In this document: piece by piece, positions 38,579 through 48,794 of the stretch | Layout: each line of letters opens with the position of its first letter | Position numbering within the stretch: the first letter of the stretch is position 1 | Assembly: GCA_001939145.1 (NCBI GenBank) | Contig: LSRX01000071.1 | Location: 127,978-191,977, forward strand | Length of the DNA stretch: 64,000 nt | DNA from: Symbiodinium microadriaticum | Taxonomy: Eukaryota; Sar; Dinophyceae; Suessiales; Symbiodiniaceae | Direction of reading: 5' to 3' | Translations under genes and position numbers: made by a program | Notes under the pieces: model-generated | The model's database searches: none | Seen by the model: the letters and a program-made list of their open reading frames with translations, nothing else | Told to the model about the DNA's origin: nothing

Positions 38579-38866
38579 TTGTCGGCAGATTCAGGAAAAA
38601 CGGCGTCTAACAGCAGTTCTTGCTATAGATCCCTTGCCCGCATTATATTGGCCAATATAAGAACTTGTTCTATAAGGCCCTGGCCCAAGGGGTGCTCCAA
38701 CGGCTTGGAAAGCAAGGACAGTATTGCACCAGTGATGGAGTCCGAGATGCATGGAATATACCACCCGCTCGTCCTCTCTAGCTTGCTCCAACCTCCTCAC
38801 ATAGGGGCCCTTATATTAAAGACTGCAGCCGGGTGCCGACAGACATTCGAGGTTTCTGCATACTGA
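38579..38866 (+). CDS. Candidate coding segment, unknown product
   Basis: Frame of 95 codons: SADSGKTASNSSSCYRSLAR, ESKDSIAPVMESEMHGIYHP and ILKTAAGCRQTFEVSAY to TGA. First-position G is about 25%. No family. Confidence 0.32.
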   Translation: MSADSGKTASNSSSCYRSLARIILANIRTCSIRPWPKGCSNGLESKDSIAPVMESEMHGIYHPLVLSSLLQPPHIGALILKTAAGCRQTFEVSAY

Positions 38867-39024
38867 CCAGGGGTTTGGATGCTGCCTAGAACTGTTGAGT
38901 TCGCCAGGAAAAGGAAAGGAGGACCCACCGACCGCCCAAAAGCCCGGCTGCCTTTCCGAAACTCAGAAACTACCTACACGGTGAACGTACTCTTTGTGTC
39001 ACTTGCTGAGTCTATCAGCTGCCC

Positions 39025-39522
39025 GTGAAAATTGTGGACAGAATTAGTTCTGACCCTCATGCCTTTTGTTTAGGTCTATCGGGCTGGGACAGGGGCTTTA
39101 GAATTTGGGGCTCCGAGATGGTCGCCAGAGTCGCCTCCCGATCCCCCAAACCCGCCGTAGACCCACAGCATGGCGCAGGCACGCTATGGCCCAATGTAAT
39201 GCTGGCAACAGAGCGCCTCGTCTTGGTTCAATCACGATGCGACTCCTCCAAACAAATGCATAGAGGGGTCCGAAGACTGCGGAGCATTTGTGTTGTCTTA
39301 ACTGTGCTGGCCCCGCTTGCCCACCGTGCCCTGCCGATACATCACATCCATGCATGGTCGGTTGGATATCTTAAGGTGGTTTCGGGCTTGCGCTTTGGAG
39401 AACGGCACTTATCCGTCCACACGCGCTTTGTTGTTCGGTGCAGTGTGGCAGGCTGTGCGAGACCTTCCGGGTCTGTCCCCGCTGACCATGTATCTCAGAC
39501 CCACTTCCTACGAACAGCGTGA
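39025..39522 (+). CDS. Candidate coding segment, 165 codons
   Basis: Open frame without a clear ATG: VDRISSDPHAFCLGLSGWDR, FRIWGSEMVARVASRSPKPA and a basic remainder to TGA. G by position is about 56/42/37 of 165, a modest pattern. From about 39317 another plus frame with an ankyrin-like signature overlaps it, so this frame is best trusted only to about 39310. Confidence 0.33.
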   Translation: MKIVDRISSDPHAFCLGLSGWDRGFRIWGSEMVARVASRSPKPAVDPQHGAGTLWPNVMLATERLVLVQSRCDSSKQMHRGVRRLRSICVVLTVLAPLAHRALPIHHIHAWSVGYLKVVSGLRFGERHLSVHTRFVVRCSVAGCARPSGSVPADHVSQTHFLRTA

Positions 39523-39670
39523 TATTCACGCGCCTTTGAAGAGTTTTGGCAGTCCTGCAGGTAGAAGAAACGCGAACCTTCCAGCGGAACTTCTAGATGT
39601 GAGCGCTCTTTTTCCCTTAGAAGCGACCCTAAACATTGCACACTCACATGCTGAACCCTATAGGCCCTAG
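39317..39670 (+). CDS. Candidate exon with ankyrin-like repeat
   Basis: The frame reads MHGRLDILRWFRACALENGT, then YPSTRALLFGAVWQAVRDLP and later LKSFGSPAGRRNANLPAELL. The G-x-L-D-I-L-R-W helix followed by a short loop and ENG is typical of ankyrin repeats of the type seen in algae and oomycetes (GHLEVLRW...). Only one clear unit is visible. First-position G is about 33%. Boundaries are uncertain. Confidence 0.35.
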   Translation: MPTVPCRYITSMHGRLDILRWFRACALENGTYPSTRALLFGAVWQAVRDLPGLSPLTMYLRPTSYEQRDIHAPLKSFGSPAGRRNANLPAELLDVSALFPLEATLNIAHSHAEPYRP

Positions 39671-39884
39671 ACACCGCGAGGTTGTCCAGGCCACCGTGGT
39701 GCAGGGCAACTACAACCCGGGCGCTCCGGGCAATGGCGGCCCAGGCCCGGAGAGACGAGCAAGTCTTCAGGCACTGGGTGTGTCGAAACCGCGATGGCTT
39801 CAGTTTGAACATGTCGTGGGGTTCCCTAGCCTTCGTTCTTTCGGATCCCGGATCCTACTCTCTCCAAGGCCATCTAGGACCTAG
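39636..39884 (+). CDS. Candidate exon, Gly/Pro-rich
   Basis: Reads PRHREVVQATVVQGNYNPGA, PERRASLQALGVSKPRWLQF. First-position G is about 37%. A second plus frame (39682-39897) is equally plausible. Confidence 0.28.
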   Translation: MHTHMLNPIGPRHREVVQATVVQGNYNPGAPGNGGPGPERRASLQALGVSKPRWLQFEHVVGFPSLRSFGSRILLSPRPSRT

Positions 39885-40543
39885 GATCCACCAGTAGGGT
39901 CTCTGCTTTTCTGGAGTCTTCCGAGGCATCGGCTCGAGCCTGTGGAGCCCGAAGGAAGCTGTGGAGTGATAGAAGCCTATAAAGTAGCAGCTGAGAGGTT
40001 CTGAGTGGGTTCGGTCTAATGACTCTGATGGCTTCATTCAGATTTGAAGCTGTGTCTGAGCGACCCCCTGAACTCTGTAAACCCCGACATCGTGTAAGCC
40101 TTCAACTCCAACTCCCCAACTTGTAAAAGCGCCTAGGCATTAAGACGCACCGAAGCAAGCTATGAAACTTGAAAGGATATGGGATCCAGATGGGCCAGCC
40201 CATTGGCACCACCCAGGTCTCTTGACCTTGGCTTCAGGTCCAGCTTAGGGCTCCGAACCGCCAGGTTTTAGAGTCTCGGTTTAAGTGCCAAGCTGCTGAG
40301 AAGGTCCGGAATAGGCTTCGCTTGCATGTCGGAGCCGGGCCAAAAGCGCCGAAGAGAAGAGCTTACGGTTTGGGTTTCAGGATGGGCCCCTGCCTGGACG
40401 AGCCTATTTGCTTCTCAGCCGAGGTGATCGGCCAGCCAATCTACGTGCAGCTGTGCCTGCAATGGGAGGCTTCTGGTAGCGAGTACTAGGCCACTCCCGA
40501 GAGGCTGCGGCATAGGGCTGTGGGTAGGTAGAGTAGTAAGAAC

Positions 40544-40738
40544 ATGTCATGTAGGAAGGCAAAGCTTTCGGTGAAGCAAAAGAGCTCAGGAGCGAGAGGT
40601 GAGACTGCCGACAACTTACAGCAAGCTCTTTGGTTGACCCGCCTGTACATAGAACGGCCGCACATCGCAGTAAGCCACCATGTCGACAAACTCAAGATGG
40701 TTTTCGACATGACGTTTTTCTTGCGGTCTCGCTCCTGA
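40544..40738 (+). CDS. Candidate short coding segment, basic
   Basis: ATG frame of 64 codons: MSCRKAKLSVKQKSSGARGE, then QALWLTRLYIERPHIAVSHH and a Phe-rich end. A 101-codon minus-strand frame overlaps. No family. Confidence 0.33.
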   Translation: MSCRKAKLSVKQKSSGARGETADNLQQALWLTRLYIERPHIAVSHHVDKLKMVFDMTFFLRSRS

Positions 40739-40949
40739 CACAGTTTTCGGCAAACTCTCGGCCACTCCTGACACAGGGAACCCCGACACACGCACCAATG
40801 TTCAGGAGATTGCCCGGTGCCCCTCTTCTTTTGAAAAGTTGTTTCGTGACAAGACGGGCACCCAAATTCAAGGAGGACAATATCCGGGCCTTAATAACTA
40901 TCAGAAGTAATAGTATTCTTGCGGATTTATTGTTTTAGCTGTTAAGGCC

Positions 40950-41459
40950 CTACATTAAAAGATTAAAAGTGGTGATCTGGAGGCAAAAGAAACAACAGCA
41001 CCGGCAAACGCAGGAGCCATGACTGCAGTAAGGAATGATGGCCTCGGTGCTGGCTATGGTGGCTATGGCGGCTATGGGGGGGCTTGGGACGACCGACCAC
41101 CTACAGTGGACGAGCGAGGAGGGATTCTGTAGGGATTCTGGGCAGTTCTCTACATTTGGGTCCCTCTTTACATGCCCAAAATAGTGCGGCACCCTTGTTA
41201 TTCTTAGAGAACTGCTTACATGGGGTTTCGGGTACAAGTAGGGCCAAGGTTGTTTGCGGACTTGCCATCCGAAGGGCTTGAGTGTGATACGGCCGCGGCC
41301 GGGTGGTACCGGAAACTCCGTATGCTCCATGTACTTCCAAGCCCTCTTTGTTCTGTACTTCCAGTCTTCTACTACAGAATAACACCCCCCGTTTATATAA
41401 TCTCGAGCTGGTAAGGCGGACTTGAAGCCTTCAGTCATGAGCCCTGGAGGAGCAGGCAC
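40950..41459 (-). CDS. Candidate coding segment, 169 codons
   Basis: Reads GLMTEGFKSALPARDYINGG, CYSVVEDWKYRTKRAWKYME, then GRITLKPFGWQVRKQPWPYL and a late hydrophobic Cys-rich end. Length is notable, but G is evenly spread over codon positions. A second minus frame (41101-41385) competes. No family. Confidence 0.35.
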   Translation of the reverse strand: MPAPPGLMTEGFKSALPARDYINGGCYSVVEDWKYRTKRAWKYMEHTEFPVPPGRGRITLKPFGWQVRKQPWPYLYPKPHVSSSLRITRVPHYFGHVKRDPNVENCPESLQNPSSLVHCRWSVVPSPPIAAIATIASTEAIIPYCSHGSCVCRCCCFFCLQITTFNLLM

Positions 41460-42171
41460 CGGCTGGATGCTGCGGTCTGGATGGCAATGATTTGCATGGG
41501 GCTTCGATTTGGGCCGTGTAGGGTGTAATTTTGGTTTGGTCTCACGGAAAAGGCATGCAGTTTGAAAGATTAGGGTTTAGAGGGGTATCTTCGCTGCAGT
41601 GTTTGTTTATTTGGGAGGGGTCTCCGGCCCGGCAAAGAAGCCGATAGAGGTGCGACACTTCGTGTGGAATTGCGACGATCCATATCCCCGCGCTTAACCA
41701 TTCGGCAGCTGAAAAATTCAGTTCCAATGCAGGGCGATGTTTGAAGATTTTCCCTAGGATTTTTGCGCAGGCCCACACGGGAATACCGGCTCCCAGATTC
41801 TGAAGCTGCCGAATCTGCCAGCAACCAAGGTACGTGATAGGCTGCTTCCTTTGTCTTTGCTTCGGCCCGGTCGGCCCGCTGTTTTGGTTTGTCGTCGCAG
41901 GCGCGGCAGGGAGGGATGGCAGGGTACAGCCTGGGGGCTACAAGGCTTTAAGGGTTTAGGGTTCAGGATTCAGCCTGTGGCAGCATGTCTGCACACCGAG
42001 GTGGCATCCTGATGGCAAGCCTTGTCTTAAAAAAAAACCCAGGGTAAGGATCACAGATCCTGAACACCTTACAACCCCAGTTTCACTTCAGAAAGCCCAC
42101 AGGACCCTAGTAACAACTTCTCAAAGGCGAGTACCCAGAACCCCGGGGTCCCCAAGTGACTGACCTTGGGG

Positions 42172-42265
42172 TCTAGGGATTTAGGGGAATTTAGGGTTAA
42201 GGGTTTAGGGGAATTTAGGTTTTAGGGTTTAGGGCATTGCTTCAGAGAAGGGTTTAGGGTTGAGT
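42172..42265. repeat. Diverged TTTAGGG repeats
   Basis: GGGGAATTTAGGGTTAAGGG, TTTAGGGGAATTTAGG and TTTAGGGTTTAGGGCATT. Confidence 0.8.
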
Positions 42266-42432
42266 TCGTGAAGTTCTTGGATCCCCCTCAAGGCATGCAC
42301 TACTGCAAGCCGAAACTCGTGCGCGACAGCCTACCTCAAGAAGCACAAGTAGCCAGGCGCTGGCCGGGAGTTGGGTTTACGGGGTTTCGGGCCTAGGGCT
42401 TAGGGGTTTAGGTGTAAGAGGGTTTTTAGGGT

Positions 42433-42801
42433 TTATGTTTTGATCAACAGAGTCTGGGTCCAAAAAAGCCTTGGGGGGGGGGGGCTTATCCAGCTTTCGT
42501 TGCGTTGGTGACCATGGAAGCCCCATAGGTCAAAACTTGTGCCAGCGTTGCTAGCATTGTCTATCGTCAGCACTTTCAGCCAAACGACCGAGGCATTGCC
42601 TAGCACGACTTCGCCACTAAGTACCACAATGAAACAATGCAATGCAGCGCTGCGCAGAACTATGCACCATCCTAAGAACATGTTTAGCACTGCGTAGAAG
42701 TGCAGTTGCGCACTCGGCAACATAGAACAGAGAGCAGCCGTAGGATCTAGAACCCAAAAATGAGTCTCGAAGCTGTGAGCCCCTCGAACTCTTCTTTGCA
42801 C
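42433..42801 (-). CDS. Candidate membrane-protein segment
   Basis: Frame of 122 codons with two hydrophobic stretches (LHFYAVLNMFLGWCIVLRSA, HCFIVVLSGEVVLGNASVVW) and a Trp/Asn-rich end. It overlaps the better candidate 42747-42962 in another phase, so it could be its downstream exon. No family. Confidence 0.3.
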   Translation of the reverse strand: MQRRVRGAHSFETHFWVLDPTAALCSMLPSAQLHFYAVLNMFLGWCIVLRSAALHCFIVVLSGEVVLGNASVVWLKVLTIDNASNAGTSFDLWGFHGHQRNESWISPPPPRLFWTQTLLIKT

Positions 42802-42962
42802 GGCGACACGAGAGCTTCTGGCACAACGATATAACAGTTGTCGTCACCGCTCCCTACTTTGAGGATCCTTTTGCAATTTGCCACAACTTCCTCAATCCCA
42901 GAAGTCTTGAAAGCTTTTGCGCACTGCAGGGTGTCCCTAATGACCGCAGCCACCGCCTGAGC
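42747..42962 (-). CDS. Candidate exon with strong codon pattern
   Basis: Open from an in-frame TGA near 42968 (acceptor CTGAACAG). Reads AVAAVIRDTLQCAKAFKTSG, IEEVVANCKRILKVGSGDDN and CYIVVPEALVSPCKEEFEGL to TAG. G by position is about 28/13/20 of 68. No family recognised. Confidence 0.48.
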   Translation of the reverse strand, partial: AQAVAAVIRDTLQCAKAFKTSGIEEVVANCKRILKVGSGDDNCYIVVPEALVSPCKEEFEGLTASRLIFGF

Positions 42963-43132
42963 TGTTCAGCATGTGTTGTGGATAGCTTCGGTGTTGAGGG
43001 CTTTTCTAGTTTCAGGCCTGAGCTGCCTTTCCCAATCCTTAGGTCCCAGGTGCCATCCAGGGTGACTGCATAGAAGCTTTTCGTTGCTGTGCTATGTACT
43101 GCTGAGGGTCTTAGATCGCATTATGAACTTAG

Positions 43133-43270
43133 CCGGGAGAGCGGACACTGCCCACCGGAGTTCATTCGGCCCATGTGGGAAAGTACCTTGCGGTGAACGG
43201 GGCACCGGCAGTTTGCACACAGCTGCATCGTCCTGCCACTGCCGAGGTACTTGGAGAACCCAAAAGATAG
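43133..43270 (+). CDS. Candidate terminal exon
   Basis: Starts after a TTAG acceptor. Reads GERTLPTGVHSAHVGKYLAV, then APAVCTQLHRPATAEVLGEP to TAG. First-position G is about 43%. Two other plus frames and one minus frame are open nearby. Confidence 0.32.
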   Translation, partial: PGERTLPTGVHSAHVGKYLAVNGAPAVCTQLHRPATAEVLGEPKR

Positions 43271-44070
43271 GATGAGGCCAACGGGGCTGTGGATAATGCA
43301 TGTACGACACAGTACCCCTTGTTGTTGTTCCTTTCCAGTCATACTAGATTGGTCCCCCAAAGCACTATTCTCAAGGCTGGATGCGGTCGACTACACTAAC
43401 TTTCAGGCCTCTCACGGCAAAGAAGGGACGAAACTGCAAAGGCCAACAAGGATATAACATAACTATGCGGTTGCACGCCATTGCATCGTATTTACCGCCT
43501 AGGTGCTGCTGCAAGCATTCAAACAAGGCTCTCCCGTAGCACGCCGCGAGAAGCGTACTGCTGAGGTCGGATCGACGATTGGTCTTGGGATCCTGATTTT
43601 CTTGCTTGTGACGGTGGTGGCACCCAATTCCTCGCTATACAGAGTGGGCTTGGCATGGCCTTGGCTGCCTTAGCTGCGTGCAGTTCACTTGGGTACATGC
43701 ATAGGAGGGTGGGCTCGAAAGAAGGTGCACGTCAAGTGATCCAGCGAGATGTTTGCATGGCAATGTATCTAGGCAGCCCCCTTCACAGGCCTTATAAATA
43801 AGCTGGGCGTCATGGGTAGTCCTCTGCCAGCAACCTATTACAGAAGCCTATATGGCCTAATGGATTATCAGTATTATTCCTCAAAGCTCCTCACTATAGG
43901 GTTCCTGACTATATCTATACTTAGAAGGAGCCCCAAACCTTATTCTAATTATGAAGGCCCCTACAGTACCCACCTTCGCATCCTGTTTGTCTGCCAGGGC
44001 CCCTTCGCCTGTGAGGCTGGGTCTGGGGAGCCGGAGAAAGGGGACTCGGCAGCTTTGCCTTTAGCCAGTC

Positions 44071-44099
44071 GGGTTTAGGGTGTAGGGTTTAGGGTTTAG
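44071..44099. repeat. Telomere-like TTTAGGG cluster
   Basis: GGGTTTAGGGTGTAGGGTTTAGGGTTTAG. Confidence 0.85.
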
Positions 44100-44963
44100 T
44101 AACATATCACGTCCTAACATCCCATTTGGTATATTGCGCTATACTGCTATACGGCACCATACTAAACAAAGCAGTCATAGGAGGCACAGGAAAGGGATAT
44201 GGGTTGCAGGATTGCTGCTCCCCAGACCAACTTCGGTTCTGCTCTCGTGCGAGTGAGCTGGAGACTTGCCAGCGGCATGCATGCCAGAAACTAGAATACC
44301 ACAATGAACTAGAACATACTACACTACTATAATAAACAGGAATGGGTGCCATGGGTATAGAATGCCTCACCTCGCCGGGCAGAGGCTGCAAGCCTTGACT
44401 CTTCCGGGAGGCGCCTTGCTCGGGCTGGACGAGCAGGAGCTCTCCGGCAGACGTCGAGGCCAAGCGAGGGCGAACGTGCTTTTTTTTGCGGGTTGGTAAG
44501 GCTGTACGTGTTCACAATGTATGAAAAAACAACAATATTCCAGCCCACGCTTCGGACAGATGTTGGCCGTTGTGTGCATCACTTGACCGTCTATCTCTTG
44601 TCACGGCAAGGTCTGCCAGAACATCTTCTCAAGAAGATGTGCACGGCCGGACACTCGCGGCTGTCTAAGAGAAGAGTCTCGCTGCAGGCCAGTGCTGCGT
44701 TCATGCACCCGCTGAAGCAGTCAGACACGGTTTCAGGACGTAAACCAAGGTGAACGTGTCAGAATCCCAACAGCTGTTGGCCCATCTCGATCTCACCCGA
44801 GAGACCAAAGCCATTCATACTTGGACTGTAACATCGAACCGAAAGTCATAAGCTCCACTTCCAAAACCGCTAGCCTCGTGGGACCGTTCGACTTCGAGCA
44901 TATGTCTAACAAAGCTCCGCAGCCCAAGTCAGCGCTCATGATTTCTTTGTAGAGTTTTCGTAG

Positions 44964-45299
44964 ATGTTGGTAGTATTACTAGTGTTGGTACTACTGGTAT
45001 TTTTTTCCGCCCAAAGCTGGCGTTGCCGCAAGTGTGCCCGATCCGAGTTCGCAAGTGTGCCCGATCCGAGTTTGTTGTCAAGGCAGGTGGCGACCACTGA
45101 GAGTTGCCCCCAGACTCTTGGTTTTGTTGAGCACTGTTCTGAACACGGAGCGCGAGGATGCTTCCGAACAGGGGATATTCGGGGTACAGACTATTCGTGC
45201 ATTGCTTGGCGTAGCGATTTGTCATTAGATGCGACATGCATGCATGCTTTAAGGCGACATGACCGGCAGGCTGCTGACATAGCTAGGGTGTTGCGATGA
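44964..45299 (+). CDS. Candidate secreted Cys-containing protein
   Basis: ATG frame of 111 codons. It starts with a hydrophobic run (MLVVLLVLVLLVFFSAQS) resembling a signal peptide, but those codons derive from GTA/TTG-rich repeat. Then CRKCARSEF, TTESCPQTLGFVEHCSEHGA and a polar end to TGA. It crosses a frameshifting 23-bp duplication (45027-45072), and another frame downstream (TEREDASEQGIFGVQTIRAL) also looks coding, so the true frame is unclear. Confidence 0.33.
   Translation: MLVVLLVLVLLVFFSAQSWRCRKCARSEFASVPDPSLLSRQVATTESCPQTLGFVEHCSEHGARGCFRTGDIRGTDYSCIAWRSDLSLDATCMHALRRHDRQAADIARVLR
45027..45072. repeat. 23-bp tandem duplication inside a coding-like region
   Basis: CGCAAGTGTGCCCGATCCGA followed by GTT occurs twice, back to back and identical. 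Twenty-three is not a multiple of three, so the copies are read in different frames. Confidence 0.95.
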
Positions 45300-45461
45300 C
45301 GACTGCCTCTTCATACTGCTCGAACTTCAGCAGCTGTGCAGCGAAATCAACAACACCCAACACCTGCTGCAACTGGCTGTGCTGCACCTGAAAACGCCCC
45401 TCCGACGACGACAGTGGATTCATGACAACTCTTCTCATACTTTGCGATGTGTTCTTGGCAG

Positions 45462-45747
45462 TTTCTTATTTGGAGCGAGCCACAAGGTCTCGTAGTTTGT
45501 ACCGGCTCAGAGTTTGGGAATGGCCACAGGTACGATGAATGTCAAGATGATCAAGATGCTGTTGGTTTCGATGCCTGAGAAACATACTTAAATCAGTCAT
45601 GATGGTGGTGAGAATGAGGGCGACCAAGTTGACTTTGATGACGATGGTGGTGTGTGGAAGATGCCTTGGACGCCAACAGCAGGGCAAAACTCGAGTCCTT
45701 TCAATCATAGTATGCTGACGAAGAAGATCAAGCCAGTAGTATCGTAA
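45462..45747 (+). CDS. Candidate acidic coding segment with a frame jump
   Basis: After GTTCTTGGCAG (ends 45461) the frame reads FLIWSEPQGLVVCTGSEFGN, then RYDECQDDQDAVGFDA to TGA at 45576. A second frame from 45592 continues SHDGGENEGDQVDFDDDGGV then WKMPWTPTAGQ to TAA at 45745. Both are rich in GAT/GAG codons. The shift is one base modulo three with no homopolymer or GT-AG segment that explains it. The Asp/Gly/His-rich style resembles 28601-28900. Confidence 0.4.
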
Positions 45748-45909
45748 TGACGTTGGTGATGGTGGGCACTCAGGCACCGCCACATGGAGCGTGTCAACGA
45801 TGACGACAACGATGGCATGGTGAAGTGGATGATGGTGATGCTGACCTTCGTGCTGTAGCTCCTCAAAGCGATGGTGCTGCTGCCAGTACTGCCGTCTCTT
45901 CTTCCCGTC

Positions 45910-46167
45910 CTACCTGCAGCTAGCCGAGGAGCTGCGACACTTTCTCCGGGTTTGCTTCAAGGGTGGACGAGTTCGTGCCATGGCTTGAAAGGAATTGGGC
46001 CATTCGCATCTTGCACAACTGGGCTGAAGCCGAATGCCCGCAATTCTATGCCCAATGCAAGCTGCTGCCACACTGATGCTCTCTCCTTTCGCTGCTGCTA
46101 CTCCTCCTCCTAACAGTTCCATCTTCTGCCACTCGGACTGACTTCCGATCATCTCAACGATTTTCAT
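45910..46167 (-). CDS. Candidate first exon or small gene
   Basis: ATG frame of 85 codons: MKIVEMIGSQSEWQKMELLG, GVAAAKGESISVAAACIGHR and a basic Arg/Ser-rich end. First-position G is about 41% in the first 56 codons. A Leu/Pro/Ser-rich plus-strand frame overlaps. No family. Confidence 0.45.
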   Translation of the reverse strand: MKIVEMIGSQSEWQKMELLGGGVAAAKGESISVAAACIGHRIAGIRLQPSCARCEWPNSFQAMARTRPPLKQTRRKCRSSSASCR

Positions 46168-46298
46168 GTAATCCTGCTATTGAGTGATGCGCTGAGGGTG
46201 CCTGGCATCCAGACATGTGAGGGTTCCTCAAAATCAAAGGTTCCTGATGTTTCGGTCCTTAGAGTCAGCATCCTATTTGGGATTATGTACATAATTTC

Positions 46299-46565
46299 AT
46301 GGTTTTGGCTGATGGTCCTTTAGTTTCTGAAACTTCCGACATCCAGGGTTTTCTAGGTTTGTTGCCTCTGACGTCCGACAAGCCGCCTACTATGTTCACT
46401 TGCGACAGAGGCGCTATGCGACACTTCCCAAACTGTTTTCTGCTTGTCAAAATTCAAAAACCAAACAGCCCCTGGAGAACCCTTGGGCCTGATGGCTCTC
46501 TTTCAAAAGGGAAGATCTTGCTTGACATCCAAGGTCTGTTTCGACAACGCTACCCGCGTGTGTAG
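46299..46565 (+). CDS. Candidate coding segment, 88 codons
   Basis: ATG frame: MVLADGPLVSETSDIQGFLG, LLPLTSDKPPTMFTCDRGAM and SKGKILLDIQGLFRQRY to TAG. Balanced composition, first-position G of about 24%. No family. Confidence 0.38.
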   Translation: MVLADGPLVSETSDIQGFLGLLPLTSDKPPTMFTCDRGAMRHFPNCFLLVKIQKPNSPWRTLGPDGSLSKGKILLDIQGLFRQRYPRV

Positions 46566-47106
46566 TGAGAGCGTGCAATCGTCATGCCAGTCGAACTTAG
46601 AGAGATGTCGACCTCTTTCCTCATAACCCCTTTCCAGTCCATAGGCCTTCGGGCGAGCGCCACAGGTCCACACTGTACTGCACCGTGCTCCTTACATGTT
46701 CACAGCTTTCACCTGCAAGGAATCTTAGAGTGTTGATTCGGTCACATCAAATGCATCTCGGATGTCGGGCAGTGGGCCTAAAACGCAGAGGTGCCGGCCT
46801 CTCTCAAAAAGCAATCCCCAGCAGGTCCACCAAGAAAGAGTCTAGAAGCCACTGACACTACCCTACACCGTTCCCATATCCCGGTGTGAAGTCGACCGAC
46901 CTCAAAACACCATGGCAAAGCCTTGGTGTTTTGACGATCTTCGGGAGTCGGAAGTGAGAATCGGCGAAGCAGAGCGCGAAGTAGGCTTGCCAGGACATCA
47001 AGTCGAGGGTTTCGAAGTTCACAGCAGTGCCTGCAATGCTGAGGTTGCGACTAGAAGAGCCTAAGCCTAAAGCAAAACCTTAAAGAGCTTAGGTTTCAGA
47101 CGAACC

Positions 47107-47295
47107 CTAAAGAGCACCCAAAGAGCATAAGGCAGACAGGAACGTAACGAGAGCCCTAAACAGCTTAGGGTTCATAGGTCGTTGAGAGGCTTGGACCATT
47201 GGATCACCGCTCGCTGCGCTCGCCAGCGGCATTTTCGAAGTCGTCCGGTTGAGCATCTTGCCGCCGATCAGGGCCATCTTTTCAGGAGCCTTCAT
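47107..47295 (-). CDS. Candidate small gene or first exon
   Basis: ATG frame of 62 codons: MKAPEKMALIGGKMLNRTTS, then KMPLASAASGDPMVQASQRP and a hydrophobic end (LVTFLSALCSLGAL) to TAG. Could be a tail-anchored or targeted peptide; inference only. Confidence 0.42.
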   Translation of the reverse strand: MKAPEKMALIGGKMLNRTTSKMPLASAASGDPMVQASQRPMNPKLFRALVTFLSALCSLGAL

Positions 47296-48197
47296 GAATC
47301 GGGTGCGCTATAATAAGGAACCCCAAGGAATAATATTGGTACCCATGCCGGCTTCTAGTAGCTTAAGGTGTGCCCAACGTTGGTTCATAGGTTGATGTGG
47401 CTTGTGATGAAGATGTGTCTGGTGGGCGGGTTAACCTTTGCCAGGGCTGTAGTCTGTGTTTAGGGTGTACGGGCTTTAGGGTTTAGGGTGTAGGGGCATA
47501 CTGGCAGCAGCAATGATTTCGACCTTTCTCCCCGTAGCCGTAGCCATCTGTGCGTCCTTGGGATACCGCCTAAGTGCCATCATCGCAGAAGCAGCGCATT
47601 GGGTCCGACGAAGCCGCTTGCCCCCCTCCTAAACCGTAAACCCCAATCCGAGACTTCACATCACAAAGAAGGTGCAGACAGCCGGACGAGTTTAAGAGGC
47701 TGCCTGAGGCAGGCTCATGACATTCTCTAGGTTCCGAGTGGGACAGGGTCAGAGTTAGGGTTGAGTTTGTTATTGTTAAGGTTTCAACTCTTCAAGGACT
47801 GGATCCAGGGCTGATGAGCTGTTCATGATAGTCCAGGGCTTTGGTTAACCCAAAACGGACAGGTTTCCAGCCCAGGCTTGTTCAAGGGCACTGTAAACAA
47901 GCATAGATTGGCTCGCGGAAGCTTCCCTTTCTTGGGAGCTCTGGCAGAGCATAAGCCTACATAGCAAAAAAAGTACTCAGGGTCCGCTGCGAACGACGAG
48001 AGTGTACAGCCGGTGTTTCAGTGGATGTCTACCCGGCTGGGTGCTTTCGCAAAGCTGATACACGCTCAGACTCATTGCCAGCGCTGTAGCTAAGCTGGAA
48101 ACACTGCCGAGTGCCTGCCCGAGGTGTTGCAGCTGTTACCTGCCACATTCGGGCTGTTATTGTGTTTATACCACATTTTATTTTTTGGCCGGCAGTT

Positions 48198-48488
48198 CTA
48201 TTTCAAGTCTTGTCTTGCTTTGTTTTGGGGTGCTCGTTGTTTCAGGAGCATCAGATGCCCGAACTGTAGGAGCTCACTCCCGGTTCCTGGAACCGCCCTG
48301 GAAACTGCTGCAAGCCTGCATGCATAAGTTGGGCACACCAAAGCGGTGAAATCACAGAAAGCTGAACGCCACGTAGTCATTCGGTCACGGGATGGTTGCT
48401 CCATTCCCGCGGCCGCAAGCCTGAACGCCTTAATTCCAGGCGAAGGGCGCCCACATCGCGTGTACTTTGGCCATAGGGTACCTAACAT
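48198..48488 (-). CDS. Candidate coding segment, Ala/Arg-rich
   Basis: Frame of 96 codons: GIKAFRLAAAGMEQPSRDRM, TTWRSAFCDFTALVCPTYAC and LLQFGHLMLLKQRAPQ. First-position G is 28% but second-position G is similar. Plus-strand frame at 48124-48327 competes. Confidence 0.33.
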   Translation of the reverse strand: MLGTLWPKYTRCGRPSPGIKAFRLAAAGMEQPSRDRMTTWRSAFCDFTALVCPTYACRLAAVSRAVPGTGSELLQFGHLMLLKQRAPQNKARQDLK

Positions 48489-48568
48489 ATATATATATGT
48501 ATATATCTGTGTGTGTGTGTAGTTGTTTGCTTAACTTTTTTATGGGGACTTTGGGGCCAAACACTACT

Positions 48569-48745
48569 ATGTCGGCACATTGGCCTTTTGGGGCAGTCTG
48601 GAAGGAGGTCCTCGACAGCTACGTCCCAAGCGAAGGGGAGGAGGTTGCAGAAGGCCATGGACTGCTGCAGAAGAAAAGCTTCACCCCAACATCTTCCAGC
48701 CAGATTGCTGAGAGTGTATTGCGCTACTATATACCCTACCTCTAA
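48569..48745 (+). CDS. Candidate exon, acidic, unknown product
   Basis: ATG frame of 58 codons: MSAHWPFGAVWKEVLDSYVP, SEGEEVAEGHGLLQKKSFTP and QIAESVLRYYIPYL to TAA. First-position G is about 36%. The same frame resumes two codons later (MSRSPTTKVLTIIACVCANS). Confidence 0.42.
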   Translation: MSAHWPFGAVWKEVLDSYVPSEGEEVAEGHGLLQKKSFTPTSSSQIAESVLRYYIPYL

Positions 48746-48794
48746 ACCTCCATGAGCCGAAGCCCTACTACGAAGGTTCTTACCATCATCGCAT

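Noticed and set aside
47531..47547. CCGTAGCCAT as the 5' half of the dinoflagellate spliced leader
   Set aside because: Only ten bases match and the sequence diverges immediately after (CTGTGCG instead of TTTGGCTC).
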